Shown here in pieces: positions 13,999 to 22,458 of a stretch of DNA of 37,442 bases. The notes below the pieces were generated by a model. That model had not been told where the DNA came from. It did no database searches and saw nothing but the letters and a program-made list of their open reading frames with translations. The DNA is from Paludibacteraceae bacterium (GTDB taxonomy: Bacteria > Bacteroidota > Bacteroidia > Bacteroidales > Paludibacteraceae), in the NCBI GenBank assembly GCA_905234835.1, contig CAJOIZ010000023.1, forward strand, positions 1-37,442, in the 5' to 3' direction. The first letter of the stretch is position 1; each line of letters opens with the position of its first letter. Position numbers and translations under genes: made by a program.

Positions 13999-14976
13999 TT
14001 ATTCAATCACTTTCATTACCACTTCGCCGACTGCCTGCAGGGTAGAAGCGGCTATGTGTTGCATATTATCTTGTTGTGTATGCCACCAGAACGGGAATCC
14101 CGTAGAGGAAGAGCGGTTGTAGTAGATGATGTCCACACAAGGAATGTCAGCCAGTGTATTGATGTAGTAGTGGTCGTCCACGATGGGGTACTCTTTCTGC
14201 TGCACGAACATGTGGCTGTAACCCAACTGACGTGCTGCACGCCAAATCAGTTCCACGTAGTTGTGTGCATACTGCTCCGAGTAGTACTCTTTGGGGAAGG
14301 TGGCATCGGGTGCACCCACCATATCAAGGACTACACCAAACTGGTAGGTCTCACGTCGGTACTTGAGCAGTTCTGCCCATAACTGTGAGCCGAGGCACCA
14401 CGTGTTCTGCCTTTCCTGCCCCGTGTAGAAAGAGGGTGTTCCGTAGTCTTCGCAGTCGAAGAAGATGATGTCTATTCCTCTGAGGTTGGCGGCAGTGTCC
14501 TGCAGTTGGAGTCCGAGTTGGCGTGCCACTTCGAGCAGCACGCCGACCCCGCTGGCTCCGTCATTGGCACCATCAATGGGGAGGAAGCGGTTGTCGTAGT
14601 CGGTCTCTTCGTCGCTCCACGGACGTGTGTCGTAGTGGGCAGCAAGGAGAATGCGGTTATTGAGGTCTCGGCTACCGAAATGCGCTATTATGTTGCGGAC
14701 AGGCAGGTCTTTTCCTTCGTAGTTAGTCATCATGCCCCTTTGTTGCTCCACGCTTGCGCCCATCCTTTCGAGCGTCTGAATGAGGTATGCGGCACACTCG
14801 TCGTGAGCCGTGGTACCCGGGACACGTGGTCCCATTTGAACTTGTCGATCCACAAAAGCGTAGGCACTATCGGCAGAGAAATCGGGTCGCGTAACCGAAG
14901 GGACGTTCTTCTTGGTGCAAGCGGCTCCCCAACTCATCAGGAAAAGCAGGCAGAACGGCAGAAAGCGATACCTCAT
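13999..14976 (-). CDS. M28 family glutaminyl-peptide cyclotransferase-like lipoprotein
   Basis: This zinc enzyme of 325 residues starts at the ATG at 14976 (an upstream TTG is less likely). The N-terminus is a lipoprotein signal (hydrophobic stretch then WGAAC). The five metal-binding positions of the M28 fold can be followed in order: H in AAHYDTRPW, D in DGANDGASGV, E in DCEDYG, D in DMVGAPDATF and H in VDDHYYIN. The sequence style (RNIIA, LLAAHYDTRPW, WWHTQQDNM) is that of type II glutaminyl cyclase rather than an aminopeptidase. Such enzymes convert N-terminal Gln of exported proteins to pyroglutamate in the periplasm, a known feature of Bacteroidota secretion. It begins 14 bases after prs and is followed by sufC. 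Confidence 0.8.
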   Translation of the reverse strand: MRYRFLPFCLLFLMSWGAACTKKNVPSVTRPDFSADSAYAFVDRQVQMGPRVPGTTAHDECAAYLIQTLERMGASVEQQRGMMTNYEGKDLPVRNIIAHFGSRDLNNRILLAAHYDTRPWSDEETDYDNRFLPIDGANDGASGVGVLLEVARQLGLQLQDTAANLRGIDIIFFDCEDYGTPSFYTGQERQNTWCLGSQLWAELLKYRRETYQFGVVLDMVGAPDATFPKEYYSEQYAHNYVELIWRAARQLGYSHMFVQQKEYPIVDDHYYINTLADIPCVDIIYYNRSSSTGFPFWWHTQQDNMQHIAASTLQAVGEVVMKVIE

Positions 14977-14990
14977 AAGCAAAGTCAGAG

Positions 14991-15947
14991 TTACTTGATG
15001 TTGAGTTCGCTGACCGAGCGGTGCTGCTGAATAGCGAGAATAGTCTGCGCAATGGGGTCTGCCACGCTAACGATTTTCACTTTGGGACAACGTGCAGTGT
15101 CGAACGGAATGGTATCCGTGAAGATGAGTTCTTCCAGTTCGCTGTCCATTATGCGCTGGCATGCGGGACCTGACATAATGCCGTGTGCCACAGCAGCACG
15201 GACGGTACGTGCCCCGTTCTCTTTCATTACCTCGGCTGCTTTGCAGAGTGTTCCCGCCGTGTCGGACATATCGTCCACAATGACCACGTCTTTGTCCTTG
15301 ACATCTCCCAAGACGCGCATCTCGCTCACTTTGTTGAAATCGGGACGGTGCTTGTAGCAGATGACCATAGGCACCTCCTTGTCGGTGAGGACATGCATCT
15401 TCTTGCAGAAAGCGGCAGCCCGCTTGGTGCCACCTACATCGGGACTGGCGACGATGAGGTCTTTAAGGTGAAGCGACTCAATATAAGAAGCCAGCGTGTT
15501 GGCACCATAGAGGTGGTCCACAGGAATGTCGAAGAAGCCCTGAATCTGGTCGGCGTGGAGGTCCACAGTGATGACACGGTCGGCACCTGCCGTCTGAATC
15601 ATATTGGCAACGAGCTTGGCACCGATACTTACGCGGGGTTTGTCCTTACGGTCCTGCCGTGCCCATCCGAAATAAGGGATGACTGCAATCACCTTGTAGG
15701 CACTTGCCCGCTTGGCAGCGTCAATCATAAGAAGCAACTCCATGAGGTTGTCGGATGAGGGTGACGTGGTCTGTACCAGATAGACGGACTGTCCGCGCAC
15801 CGACTCGTCAAAACTCGGCGCAAACTCGCCGTCAGAGAAACGGTCAATCCGAATCTTCCCCAACTGACAATGAAGTAAATCACACACTCGTTGCGCAATA
15901 GCCTCTCCCTTGCTACCTGCGAACACTTTGAAAGGACTGGTTTCCAT
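14991..15947 (-). CDS. prs: Ribose-phosphate pyrophosphokinase
   Basis: This enzyme transfers diphosphate from ATP to ribose 5-phosphate to make PRPP, the precursor of nucleotides, histidine and NAD. The 318 residues match the class I family in length. Family features include FSDGE (about 37-41), the ATP-loop region IPYFGWARQDRKDKPR (about 104-119), VDLHADQIQGFFDIPVDHL (about 144-162) and the PRPP-binding signature DVVIVDDMSDTAGTL. The start codon follows a standard promoter. It is first in a minus-strand series continuing into the M28 lipoprotein, sufC and the short sufD. Confidence 0.97.
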   Translation of the reverse strand: METSPFKVFAGSKGEAIAQRVCDLLHCQLGKIRIDRFSDGEFAPSFDESVRGQSVYLVQTTSPSSDNLMELLLMIDAAKRASAYKVIAVIPYFGWARQDRKDKPRVSIGAKLVANMIQTAGADRVITVDLHADQIQGFFDIPVDHLYGANTLASYIESLHLKDLIVASPDVGGTKRAAAFCKKMHVLTDKEVPMVICYKHRPDFNKVSEMRVLGDVKDKDVVIVDDMSDTAGTLCKAAEVMKENGARTVRAAVAHGIMSGPACQRIMDSELEELIFTDTIPFDTARCPKVKIVSVADPIAQTILAIQQHRSVSELNIK

Positions 15948-15989
15948 ACTGCAAAAGTTAAAAGATTAGTTGCATATCAAATCGGGGGA

Positions 15990-16021
15990 CAAAAGTACGG
16001 CAAGCCTCTCAAATCCGCAAA
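15990..16021 (-). promoter_or_regulatory. Promoter of prs
   Basis: Minus-strand -7 TACTTTTG (15997-15990) with TTTG (16021-16018) 20 bases upstream, 43 bases before the ATG. Confidence 0.7.
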
Positions 16022-16107
16022 CAAAAATGCACAACAATTTTTATAGTCGCTATTTTAGTCATACAAGCATGGGGAGGGTCGGGAAGAAAGTACGGCGACA
16101 TCGGCAG

Positions 16108-16228
16108 GAGAGTATTGTGAGAGTACCGTGAGAGTTGCTTTGACCTATGGATGACCTATGGGTGACTTATTGGTGACTTATGGGTGACCTATGGGTGACT
16201 TATGGGTGACCTATGGGCGACCTATGGA
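16108..16228. repeat. 11-bp tandem array B (11 units)
   Basis: Eleven contiguous units all have an 11-base period: GAGAGTATTGT, GAGAGTACCGT, GAGAGTTGCTT, then eight variants of TGAC(C/T)TATGG(G/A/T). The unit family changes at 16141 without losing phase. It lies between the divergent promoters of prs and the SDR gene. Confidence 0.9.
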
Positions 16229-16305
16229 ATTGATAGGGAAATGTCGGGGAGAAACGAGGCAGTTTTGCGGGAGAGGTGAGCAAGAGGTAAGGAAAAGGAA
16301 TTGGT

Positions 16306-16337
16306 TTTGCGGGGATGAGAAAAAGGATGTATCTTTG
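16306..16337 (+). promoter_or_regulatory. Promoter of the SDR gene
   Basis: -7 TATCTTTG (16330-16337) with TTTG (16306-16309) 20 bases upstream. The leader to the ATG at 16408 is about 65 bases. Confidence 0.8.
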
Positions 16338-16407
16338 CGGCGTCATTGGGGCGATATGTGTGGCATCGGCTACGGGGAAGAGAGGTATGGCAAATTAACA
16401 GAAAGAT

Positions 16408-17187
16408 ATGTTAGCATTAGTAACGGGAGCATCCAGCGGGATAGGGAAGGAATATGCCCGTCAGTTGGCAAGCGACTACGGCTGCGACCTGCTGCTTGTG
16501 AGCAACCAACAGGCAGAACTGGAACAGACCGCACAAGAGATTATGACACAATACGGCGTTTCCGCCACCGCCCATTACGCGGACTTGGGCAAGGCAGACG
16601 CCGCCGAAGAACTGTATGCCTATACCGAGTCGGCAGGCATCAAGCCGGATATAGTCATTAACGACGCAGGAGTGTTCTTCTTCAATCCTTACGTAGAGAC
16701 AGCGATGGCACGCATCGAGTTGATGCTCAACCTGCACGTGGTGACCGTAGCCAAAATATGCCGCCTTTACGGCGAGCAGATGGCACAGCGAGGCAGCGGA
16801 TATATACTCAATATGTCGTCCATGTCCGCGTGGATGGCAATGCCCGGCATCCAGACCTACAATGCTACCAAAGCGTTTATCTACAATTTCTCCAAGTCGC
16901 TGTACTACGAACTCCGTCCGAAGGGCGTTCAGGTGACGGTAATGGCTCCCGGGGCAGTGGATACGGCATTGTTCGGTTTGTCGCCGCGATTGCGCAGATT
17001 AGCGGTGGCACTGACCGTCAGCATACCGCCGGAGAAGTTGGTGCGCCGCGCCTTGAAAGACCTGTTCAAGGGCAAGAAGAGCGACACTCCGGGCTTGCTG
17101 AACTGGCTGGCTACCCCGTTGCTGCGGCATACGCCGGACTGGCTGCTGCGCGTTGCCTACAAGAAGGTCGGGAAGTATCAGAAATGA
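16408..17187 (+). CDS. Short-chain dehydrogenase/reductase
   Basis: This 259-residue classical SDR has the dinucleotide-binding motif TGASSGIG at 6-13 and NDAG at 85-88 (usual NNAG). The catalytic set is Ser near 138-140 (NMSSMS), Tyr151 and Lys155 (YNATK). It therefore most likely oxidises or reduces a hydroxyl/carbonyl with NAD(P). The substrate cannot be inferred; the Arg/Lys-rich C-terminus with LLNWLATPLLR could associate with membrane, and related proteins act on lipids or ketones. It has its own promoter and is followed, after a separate promoter, by kbl. Confidence 0.85.
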   Translation: MLALVTGASSGIGKEYARQLASDYGCDLLLVSNQQAELEQTAQEIMTQYGVSATAHYADLGKADAAEELYAYTESAGIKPDIVINDAGVFFFNPYVETAMARIELMLNLHVVTVAKICRLYGEQMAQRGSGYILNMSSMSAWMAMPGIQTYNATKAFIYNFSKSLYYELRPKGVQVTVMAPGAVDTALFGLSPRLRRLAVALTVSIPPEKLVRRALKDLFKGKKSDTPGLLNWLATPLLRHTPDWLLRVAYKKVGKYQK

Positions 17188-17271
17188 AGACAAACAGCCT
17201 CGCCGAGACAAAAGCGACACAAAGTATCAGAAAAAAACACAAAAATAGTTGCGTGGAAGAGAGAGTTGCAG

Positions 17272-17279
17272 TAACTTTG
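17272..17279 (+). promoter_or_regulatory. Promoter of kbl
   Basis: -7 TAACTTTG with a weak TTG box about 20 bases upstream (near 17250), 48 bases before the ATG at 17328. Confidence 0.65.
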
Positions 17280-17327
17280 CCACGCTAAAACAGAGGAATA
17301 ATCAACGAACCATAAAAATATACGATT

Positions 17328-18527
17328 ATGTATCAAGATTTTCAGAAGCATTTGCAGGCTACTCTGCAACAAATCAAAGATGACGGTTTGTACAAGAACG
17401 AGCGCGTGATTATCACTCCGCAATCATCAGCCATTCAGGTGAAGGGCGAGAACGGTCCGGTGGATGTCATCAATTTCTGCGCCAATAACTACCTCGGTTT
17501 GGCGGACAACAAGGAATTGATTGAGGCTGCCAAGAAACGTATGGACGAGCGCGGCTACGGAATGGCATCGGTGCGCTTCATCTGCGGCACGCAGGACACG
17601 CACAAGATGCTGGAGAAAGCCATATCGGACTTCTTCGGAACGGAAGACACTATTCTTTATGCCGCTTGCTTCGATGCCAACGGCGGTCTGTTCGAGCCTC
17701 TGTTCACAGCGGAAGACGCTATCATATCGGACGCTCTGAACCACGCCTCCATCATTGACGGCGTGCGCCTCTGCAAGGCTGTGCGCTACCGCTACGCCAA
17801 CGGCGACATGGAAGACCTCGAGAAACAGCTGCAAGCCGCACAGGCACAGCGTTTCCGCATCATCGCTACCGACGGTGTGTTCTCGATGGACGGCAATGTA
17901 TGCCCGCTTGACAAGATTTATGAACTTGCCAAGAAGTACAACGCAATGGTAATGGTTGACGAGAGCCACTCGGCAGGCGTGGTAGGCAAGACAGGTCACG
18001 GCGTGACCGAGCAATACAACCTCCGCGGCAAGATTGAGGTGCTGACCGGAACGTTAGGCAAAGCCTTCGGCGGTTCGGTAGGCGGTTTCACGACCGGTAA
18101 GAAAGAGATTATCGACCTTCTGCGCCAACGCAGCCGTCCTTATCTGTTCTCGAACTCCATACCTCCTATGGTTGCCGCTGCGGCTCTCAAGACGTTCGAG
18201 CTGCTTACCCGCGACAACACGCTGCAGGACAAACTGCACGCCAACACCGACTACTTCGTGGAGAAGATGACCGCTGCCGGCTTCGACATCAAGCCTACCC
18301 AGTCGGCTATCTGCGCCGTTATGCTGTATGACGCACGTCTCAGCCAGGAGTTCGCCGCAGCTTTGCAGCAGGAAGGCATCTATGTGACCGGATTTTACTA
18401 TCCCGTTGTGCCGCAGGGTCAGGCTCGTATCCGCGTACAACTCTCGGCGGCGCACACACGCGAGCAGCTTGACAAGGGTATCGCCGCGTTTGTCAAAGTG
18501 GGTAAACAGCTTGGAGTACTGAAATAA
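17328..18527 (+). CDS. kbl: 2-amino-3-ketobutyrate CoA ligase (glycine C-acetyltransferase)
   Basis: This PLP enzyme of the alpha-oxoamine synthase family, 399 residues, cleaves 2-amino-3-ketobutyrate with CoA to glycine and acetyl-CoA in threonine breakdown. Seen are the CANNYLGLAD motif (51-60), GTQDTHKMLE (87-96) and DGVFSMDGNVCPL (182-194). DESHSAGVVGKTGHG (211-225) supplies the Asp/His that contact PLP, and K245 lies in LTGTLGKAFGGSVGG, the Schiff-base lysine. The partner threonine dehydrogenase is not in the window. A lipoprotein gene follows after 13 bases, so the two may share a transcript. Confidence 0.95.
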   Translation: MYQDFQKHLQATLQQIKDDGLYKNERVIITPQSSAIQVKGENGPVDVINFCANNYLGLADNKELIEAAKKRMDERGYGMASVRFICGTQDTHKMLEKAISDFFGTEDTILYAACFDANGGLFEPLFTAEDAIISDALNHASIIDGVRLCKAVRYRYANGDMEDLEKQLQAAQAQRFRIIATDGVFSMDGNVCPLDKIYELAKKYNAMVMVDESHSAGVVGKTGHGVTEQYNLRGKIEVLTGTLGKAFGGSVGGFTTGKKEIIDLLRQRSRPYLFSNSIPPMVAAAALKTFELLTRDNTLQDKLHANTDYFVEKMTAAGFDIKPTQSAICAVMLYDARLSQEFAAALQQEGIYVTGFYYPVVPQGQARIRVQLSAAHTREQLDKGIAAFVKVGKQLGVLK

Positions 18528-18540
18528 TGGATAATTGACA

Positions 18541-19665
18541 ATGCGGAAATCACAATACGTTATTTTCCTCCTTGTCCTATCCGCCATCGTATCGGCAGGC
18601 TGCGCAAAGCGGTCTGCCGATACTGTTATGCGGGAGGGCAACCGCTATGCGAGCGGTTTCGAGCTGTATGACTCGGCGCAGTACAGAGTCGCTGTTCTCT
18701 ATTCGCCGTGGGAAAAGGACTGCTGGACAAGGAGGTACTACCTGACCCGCGAGGAGCCTAACCGTCGTGAGAAGAAACGGATGGAAGGCAAAACCGTGGT
18801 GCAGATTCCTCTGCGGCGTATAGGGCTTACATCTTGTACGCATATCGGCTTTCTCGACGCGATAGGCAGTGTGGAGGCTATATGCGGCGTGTGCAGTCCA
18901 CAATTGGCGTACCGCGACCTGTCGGGCGTAGAGGGGATAGCAGATCTTGGTGACGCCATGACACCTAACGTGGAGCGGATAGTGATGTCCGGTGCGGATA
19001 TGGTGTTTGTTTCCACTTACGCCCAGGGGGATGTCACTTCGGCGCAATTAGTCAAACTGGGTGTGCCTGTGCTTTTCATCAACGAATGGATGGAGCAGCA
19101 TCCTTTAGCGCGTGCCGAATGGGTTCGCCTCGTGGGCGCGTTCCTTGATAAGGAGGCGGTGGCGGATAGCATCTTTGACGCGGTATGCAGCCGTTATGAA
19201 CATCTGTGTGAGCAAGTCAGCGGCTGGCAGGCAGATGCCAAGCCGTCCGTTATGAGCGGACAGGACTTCCGCGGCACGTGGTATGTCCCTGCGGGCAACA
19301 CGTTTATGGGCAAACTGTTCCGCGATGCGGGCGCTTCGTACCGGTATGAGGATACGGAGCATGAGGGTAGCATACCTCTGACATTAGAGCAGGCGATGGT
19401 GGATTTTGCCGATGCCGATGTCTGGGTAGGGGTGACTGCTCGTTCTTTGAGAGAGTTGGCACTGGTTGACAAGCATCATAGGATGTTCCGCTCTTTTCAG
19501 ACGGGGCAGGTGTATCATCTGATGCGGCGTTCAAATCCTTTGGGAGCAAACGATTTCTGGGAGCGCGGAGTAGTGCATCCCGATGAGATACTCGGTGACA
19601 TGGTTTCCGTACTCTATCCCGACAGCCTCCTGTGGGAGCCTGTGTTTATTGAGCAATTGCAGTAA
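18541..19665 (+). CDS. ABC transporter substrate-binding lipoprotein, BtuF/FhuD-like
   Basis: This 374-residue exported lipoprotein has a lipobox at about 18-21 (SAGC). The mature part looks like a cluster-A (TroA/BtuF-type) binding protein for iron-siderophore or cobalamin. It has an N-lobe beginning VQIPLRRIGLTSCTHIGFLDAIG, the ADMVFVSTYAQGD loop, a WVRLVGAFLDKE connecting helix, and a C-lobe ending in ANDFWERGVVHPDEILGDM, the usual final helix of the fold. The ATG at 18541 is preferred over a TTG six bases earlier. No permease or ATPase gene follows; the next gene converges from the other strand. The ligand is not determined. Confidence 0.85.
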   Translation: MRKSQYVIFLLVLSAIVSAGCAKRSADTVMREGNRYASGFELYDSAQYRVAVLYSPWEKDCWTRRYYLTREEPNRREKKRMEGKTVVQIPLRRIGLTSCTHIGFLDAIGSVEAICGVCSPQLAYRDLSGVEGIADLGDAMTPNVERIVMSGADMVFVSTYAQGDVTSAQLVKLGVPVLFINEWMEQHPLARAEWVRLVGAFLDKEAVADSIFDAVCSRYEHLCEQVSGWQADAKPSVMSGQDFRGTWYVPAGNTFMGKLFRDAGASYRYEDTEHEGSIPLTLEQAMVDFADADVWVGVTARSLRELALVDKHHRMFRSFQTGQVYHLMRRSNPLGANDFWERGVVHPDEILGDMVSVLYPDSLLWEPVFIEQLQ

Positions 19666-19697
19666 AGGCGCTACTCTGTTGCAGCGGCTCGTTCCGC

Positions 19698-20573
19698 CTA
19701 TTTCCCCTCCTCTTTTTTGATGCTTTGTCTGTAAGCAGCAGGGGTGATGCCTGTGACACGCTTGAAGTAATGGTGAAACAGGGTAGGCTCGTTGAATCCA
19801 AGTGTAAAGGCTATCTGCTGGATATTCCGGTTGGGCTGTGTTTCGATGAGCCGTTTGGCTTGGGCAGCTACATACTCGTCAATCCATTTGGCGGGTGGTG
19901 TGTCGTTTGCCACCGAGCGTATAACCTTGGTAAAATGCTTTGGAGTAAGGTTCAGCCGAGAGGCATAGAACTTAACTTCACGTGACTCTTTGTAGTGCTC
20001 CGCCACAAGCATCTTGAAGCGGTTGAACAGGGAGGCATATCGGCTTTCCTGCCATTGCTTGTCAATATCGCGGCGGTAGTAGTTGAGAAACTCGTAGCAG
20101 ATAACGAGTTGTGACAGCAGCATCTCACGGCGCAGGGCAAAGTCTTTCTCGTCGTGTTCTGCGATGATGGTTACCAAGTCGGTTACGGCAAGTAACCGTT
20201 GTGCCTGCACGTCCGTCATTTGGTACATCGGCGTGTAATGGAATTTCTCGTAGTCGTGGCTGAAGATATGTAGCTTGAGGCTTTCCAGCATATCCGCCGA
20301 AATGGCGAGACGGGTATACGTGAAGTCGTCCGTACATTCAAGCGGGCGCATGGTATGTCCGGGCATAATGATACCCACTTCGTTCGTGTGCTGCGTCATT
20401 TCCTGATTATCATATATCGCACGGGCACTTCCTTTGGTGCAAAGGGTAAGGATGAGATAAGGGAACACGAGGTCTTGGTTCAAAACAGTGAACCCGTGGA
20501 TATCCTTTGATACGGATACGCCAACGCGGTTGACTGACTGTATCATTGCTTCAAATGCGGATGTATCTGTCAT
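19698..20573 (-). CDS. AraC-family transcriptional regulator
   Basis: This protein of 291 residues starts at the ATG at 20573, because a promoter lies just upstream and the longer frame to 20648 would cross it. The first 170 residues form a ligand-sensing cupin-like domain. The C-terminal 100 residues contain the two helix-turn-helix motifs of AraC: FYASRLNLTPKHFTKVIRS, then NIQQIAFTLGFNEPTLFHHYFKRVTGITPAAYRQ, which is the family signature. Length is typical. It converges with the BtuF-like gene. The target is unknown. Confidence 0.9.
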   Translation of the reverse strand: MTDTSAFEAMIQSVNRVGVSVSKDIHGFTVLNQDLVFPYLILTLCTKGSARAIYDNQEMTQHTNEVGIIMPGHTMRPLECTDDFTYTRLAISADMLESLKLHIFSHDYEKFHYTPMYQMTDVQAQRLLAVTDLVTIIAEHDEKDFALRREMLLSQLVICYEFLNYYRRDIDKQWQESRYASLFNRFKMLVAEHYKESREVKFYASRLNLTPKHFTKVIRSVANDTPPAKWIDEYVAAQAKRLIETQPNRNIQQIAFTLGFNEPTLFHHYFKRVTGITPAAYRQSIKKEEGK

Positions 20574-20604
20574 GATTTTGCTGTATTTAATTCGTTTTCG
20601 GCCG

Positions 20605-20635
20605 CAAAAGTCCACAATGTTCAAGATATATGCAA
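20605..20635 (-). promoter_or_regulatory. Promoter of the AraC gene
   Basis: Minus-strand GACTTTTG (20612-20605), one mismatch from TAnnTTTG, with GTTG about 20 bases upstream (20635-20632). It lies 32 bases before the ATG at 20573. Confidence 0.5.
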
Positions 20636-20701
20636 CTGAAAGCGACATTATTACAACAAAAAGTCATATATCAACAGATAAAATTCTATATATAAGCAAT
20701 A

Positions 20702-20749
20702 CCCCAACACGCAGTCACCAACATTCACTCCCCAACACGCAGTCACCAA
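20702..20749. repeat. 20-bp direct repeat pair
   Basis: CCCCAACACGCAGTCACCAA occurs exactly at 20702-20721 and 20730-20749, 28 bases apart. It lies in the gap between the AraC gene and ispH, next to an 11-bp array. Confidence 0.85.
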
Positions 20750-20765
20750 ACAGCAAGCAACACCG

Positions 20766-20829
20766 TAGGATAACCGATAGATAACCGAAGGATAACCGTA
20801 GGATAACCGAAGGATAGCCGTATGATAGT
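20766..20829. repeat. 11-bp tandem array C (about 5.8 units)
   Basis: TAGGATAACCG, ATAGATAACCG, AAGGATAACCG, TAGGATAACCG, AAGGATAGCCG and a partial TATGATAGT have an 11-base period. Every unit carries GATA. Confidence 0.9.
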
Positions 20830-20847
20830 GCTTGTTTGAAGCATGTT

Positions 20848-20855
20848 CAAAGATA
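20848..20855 (-). promoter_or_regulatory. Isolated minus-strand -7 element
   Basis: An exact TATCTTTG on the minus strand just after the ispH hairpin. A transcript would run through array C toward the AraC gene 275 bases away. No -33 box is visible. Confidence 0.3.
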
Positions 20856-20882
20856 CCCGCACCGTATGCGGGCTTGTGGTTT
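20856..20882. terminator. Weak bidirectional terminator after ispH
   Basis: CCCGCA (20856-20861) and TGCGGG (20867-20872) form a 6-bp stem with a 5-base loop. The plus side runs into CTTGTGGTTTTTAAC, the minus side into TATCTTTGAAC. It lies 26 bases after the ispH stop. Confidence 0.45.
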
Positions 20883-20898
20883 TTAACTTGACTGAGTG

Positions 20899-21768
20899 CT
20901 AAATGGCAAGACGGTCGCGGACAGCGAGCATGAGCCAAAGAGGAGTGGATGTCGCTCCGCAGATACCTATTCTGCCGTCTTGGGGAAGGTCGGGAGGAGA
21001 GGTTATCTCGTCCGGCGAAGACAGGAAGACCGAGTTCGGATTGGCTTCCTTGCAATGGGCGAAAAGGACTTTGGCATTGGAGGATTTCTCTCCGCCGACG
21101 AAATAGACAATGTCCTGCTCGCGCGCAAAGGCTTTGATTTCCTCAACGCGGTTGGACACGTTGCGGCAGATAGTGTCGTGCCACTCGAACGGCGGCAGAG
21201 CAGACGGGTCGGCGGATAGTTGTTCGCGCCGGCGGGTTATCTCCTCCACGATGAGCCGGAACGTCTCCACGGACTTGGTGGTTTGCGAGAAGAGATAGAT
21301 GGGACGCCGGTAGTCAATCCGGTCAAGGTCGGTGGGCGACTCAATGACGATGGCGGTGTTATGTGTCTGTCCGACAAGCCCTATGACCTCTGCATGTCCT
21401 TCTTTGCCGAAGATGACTATCTGTGCATCGGGGTATTGGAGATAGGTTTCGCGTATGCGTTCTTGTAGCTGCTTGACGACGGGGCATGTGGCATCGATAA
21501 TCTCCAGTTCGTTGGCTTGTGCTATATGGTAGGTGGATGGCGGCTCGCCGTGTGCACGGAGCAGCACCCGTCCGTGGCGCAGTTCGCGCAGGGCGTCATA
21601 GTCGATGGTCTGCAGTCCGAGACGTTCAAGGCGCTCGACCTCCTGACCGTTGTGCACAATGTCCCCGAGGCAGAAAAGTGGTCCTGCCTGCAGTTCGTTC
21701 TCGGCTTGCCTAATGGCGCGTGTTACGCCGAAGCAGAAGCCGCTATGCGGGTCAATGGAGATGGTCAC
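20899..21768 (-). CDS. ispH: 4-hydroxy-3-methylbut-2-enyl diphosphate reductase
   Basis: This Fe-S enzyme performs the last step of the MEP pathway, reducing HMBPP to IPP and DMAPP. The 289 residues fit the family. The three cluster-ligating cysteines are visible: C12 (GFCFGVTRAI), C95 (IDATCPVVK) and C201 (DTICRNVSNR). The substrate-pocket His of IVHNGQEV (39), the GKEGHAEVIG motif (121-130) and TTK (163-165) are also present. It lies 12 bases after cmk on the same strand and ends a porQ-cmk-ispH unit. The product feeds the polyprenyl synthase encoded earlier in the window. Confidence 0.97.
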   Translation of the reverse strand: MTISIDPHSGFCFGVTRAIRQAENELQAGPLFCLGDIVHNGQEVERLERLGLQTIDYDALRELRHGRVLLRAHGEPPSTYHIAQANELEIIDATCPVVKQLQERIRETYLQYPDAQIVIFGKEGHAEVIGLVGQTHNTAIVIESPTDLDRIDYRRPIYLFSQTTKSVETFRLIVEEITRRREQLSADPSALPPFEWHDTICRNVSNRVEEIKAFAREQDIVYFVGGEKSSNAKVLFAHCKEANPNSVFLSSPDEITSPPDLPQDGRIGICGATSTPLWLMLAVRDRLAI

Positions 21769-21780
21769 GGTTGGAGTTGG

Positions 21781-22458
21781 TCACGATTGGGAAACGCGCT
21801 CGTTGAAGAGGCGGCATATATGTTCGAACTGCTCTTCCCGCGACATGTCGGAGTTGTCCACTACGACCGCATCCTCTGCCTGTCTGAGAGGGCTTTCGGC
21901 ACGGTGCGTATCGCGGTAGTCACGCTCGTTCACATCACGCAACACCTCCTCAAAGGAAGGTGCTGCGCCGTCCTTTTCGAGCAGTTCCTTGTAACGCCGC
22001 TGTGCGCGTACTTCGGGCGAAGCGGTAAGGAAGAGTTTGAGTTCGGCATCAGGGAAGACCACTGTACCGATGTCCCTGCCGTCCATTACGATGCCTTTTT
22101 CTTTGCCCATAGCCTGCTGTTGCTCAACAAGGAACTGTCTGACCTCGCGTATCTGCGACACCTGCGAAGCGCGGTTGCCTGCGTCAAGGGTGCGTATCTG
22201 TGTCTCTACGTCTTCGCTGTTGAGAAGGGTATGCTGGGTACCGTTGCTTTGTGGCGCGAAGTCGATATGGATATCGGGCAATGCGGCTATGATACTATCG
22301 TCCGTAGAGAGGTTGTGCCGGAGGGCATAGAGACCGACGGCGCGGTACATGGCTCCTGTGTCGATATAGCGGTAGGAAGCGTAGGCGGCAAGCTGCTTGG
22401 CGATAGTGGACTTGCCGCAGGATGAGTAGCCGTCAACGGCAACGATGATTCTTTTCAT
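21781..22458 (-). CDS. cmk: Cytidylate kinase
   Basis: This CMP/dCMP kinase of 225 residues has a P-loop GYSSCGKST at 10-18, YIDTGAMYRAVGLYAL (the CMP-binding motif), DGRDIGTVVFPDAELKLFLTAS, and the lid region EVRAQRRYKEL. Its ATG overlaps the porQ stop by four bases (ATGA), giving translational coupling, and ispH follows after 12 bases. Length and motifs are ordinary. Confidence 0.97.
   Translation of the reverse strand: MKRIIVAVDGYSSCGKSTIAKQLAAYASYRYIDTGAMYRAVGLYALRHNLSTDDSIIAALPDIHIDFAPQSNGTQHTLLNSEDVETQIRTLDAGNRASQVSQIREVRQFLVEQQQAMGKEKGIVMDGRDIGTVVFPDAELKLFLTASPEVRAQRRYKELLEKDGAAPSFEEVLRDVNERDYRDTHRAESPLRQAEDAVVVDNSDMSREEQFEHICRLFNERVSQS

Noticed and set aside
16191..16661. Plus-strand 156-codon frame upstream of the SDR gene
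   Set aside because: It runs through array B and the SDR promoter and then shadows the SDR gene in another frame.
21517..22425. Plus-strand 302-codon frame over ispH and cmk
   Set aside because: Antisense to two clearly recognised enzymes whose motifs are intact.
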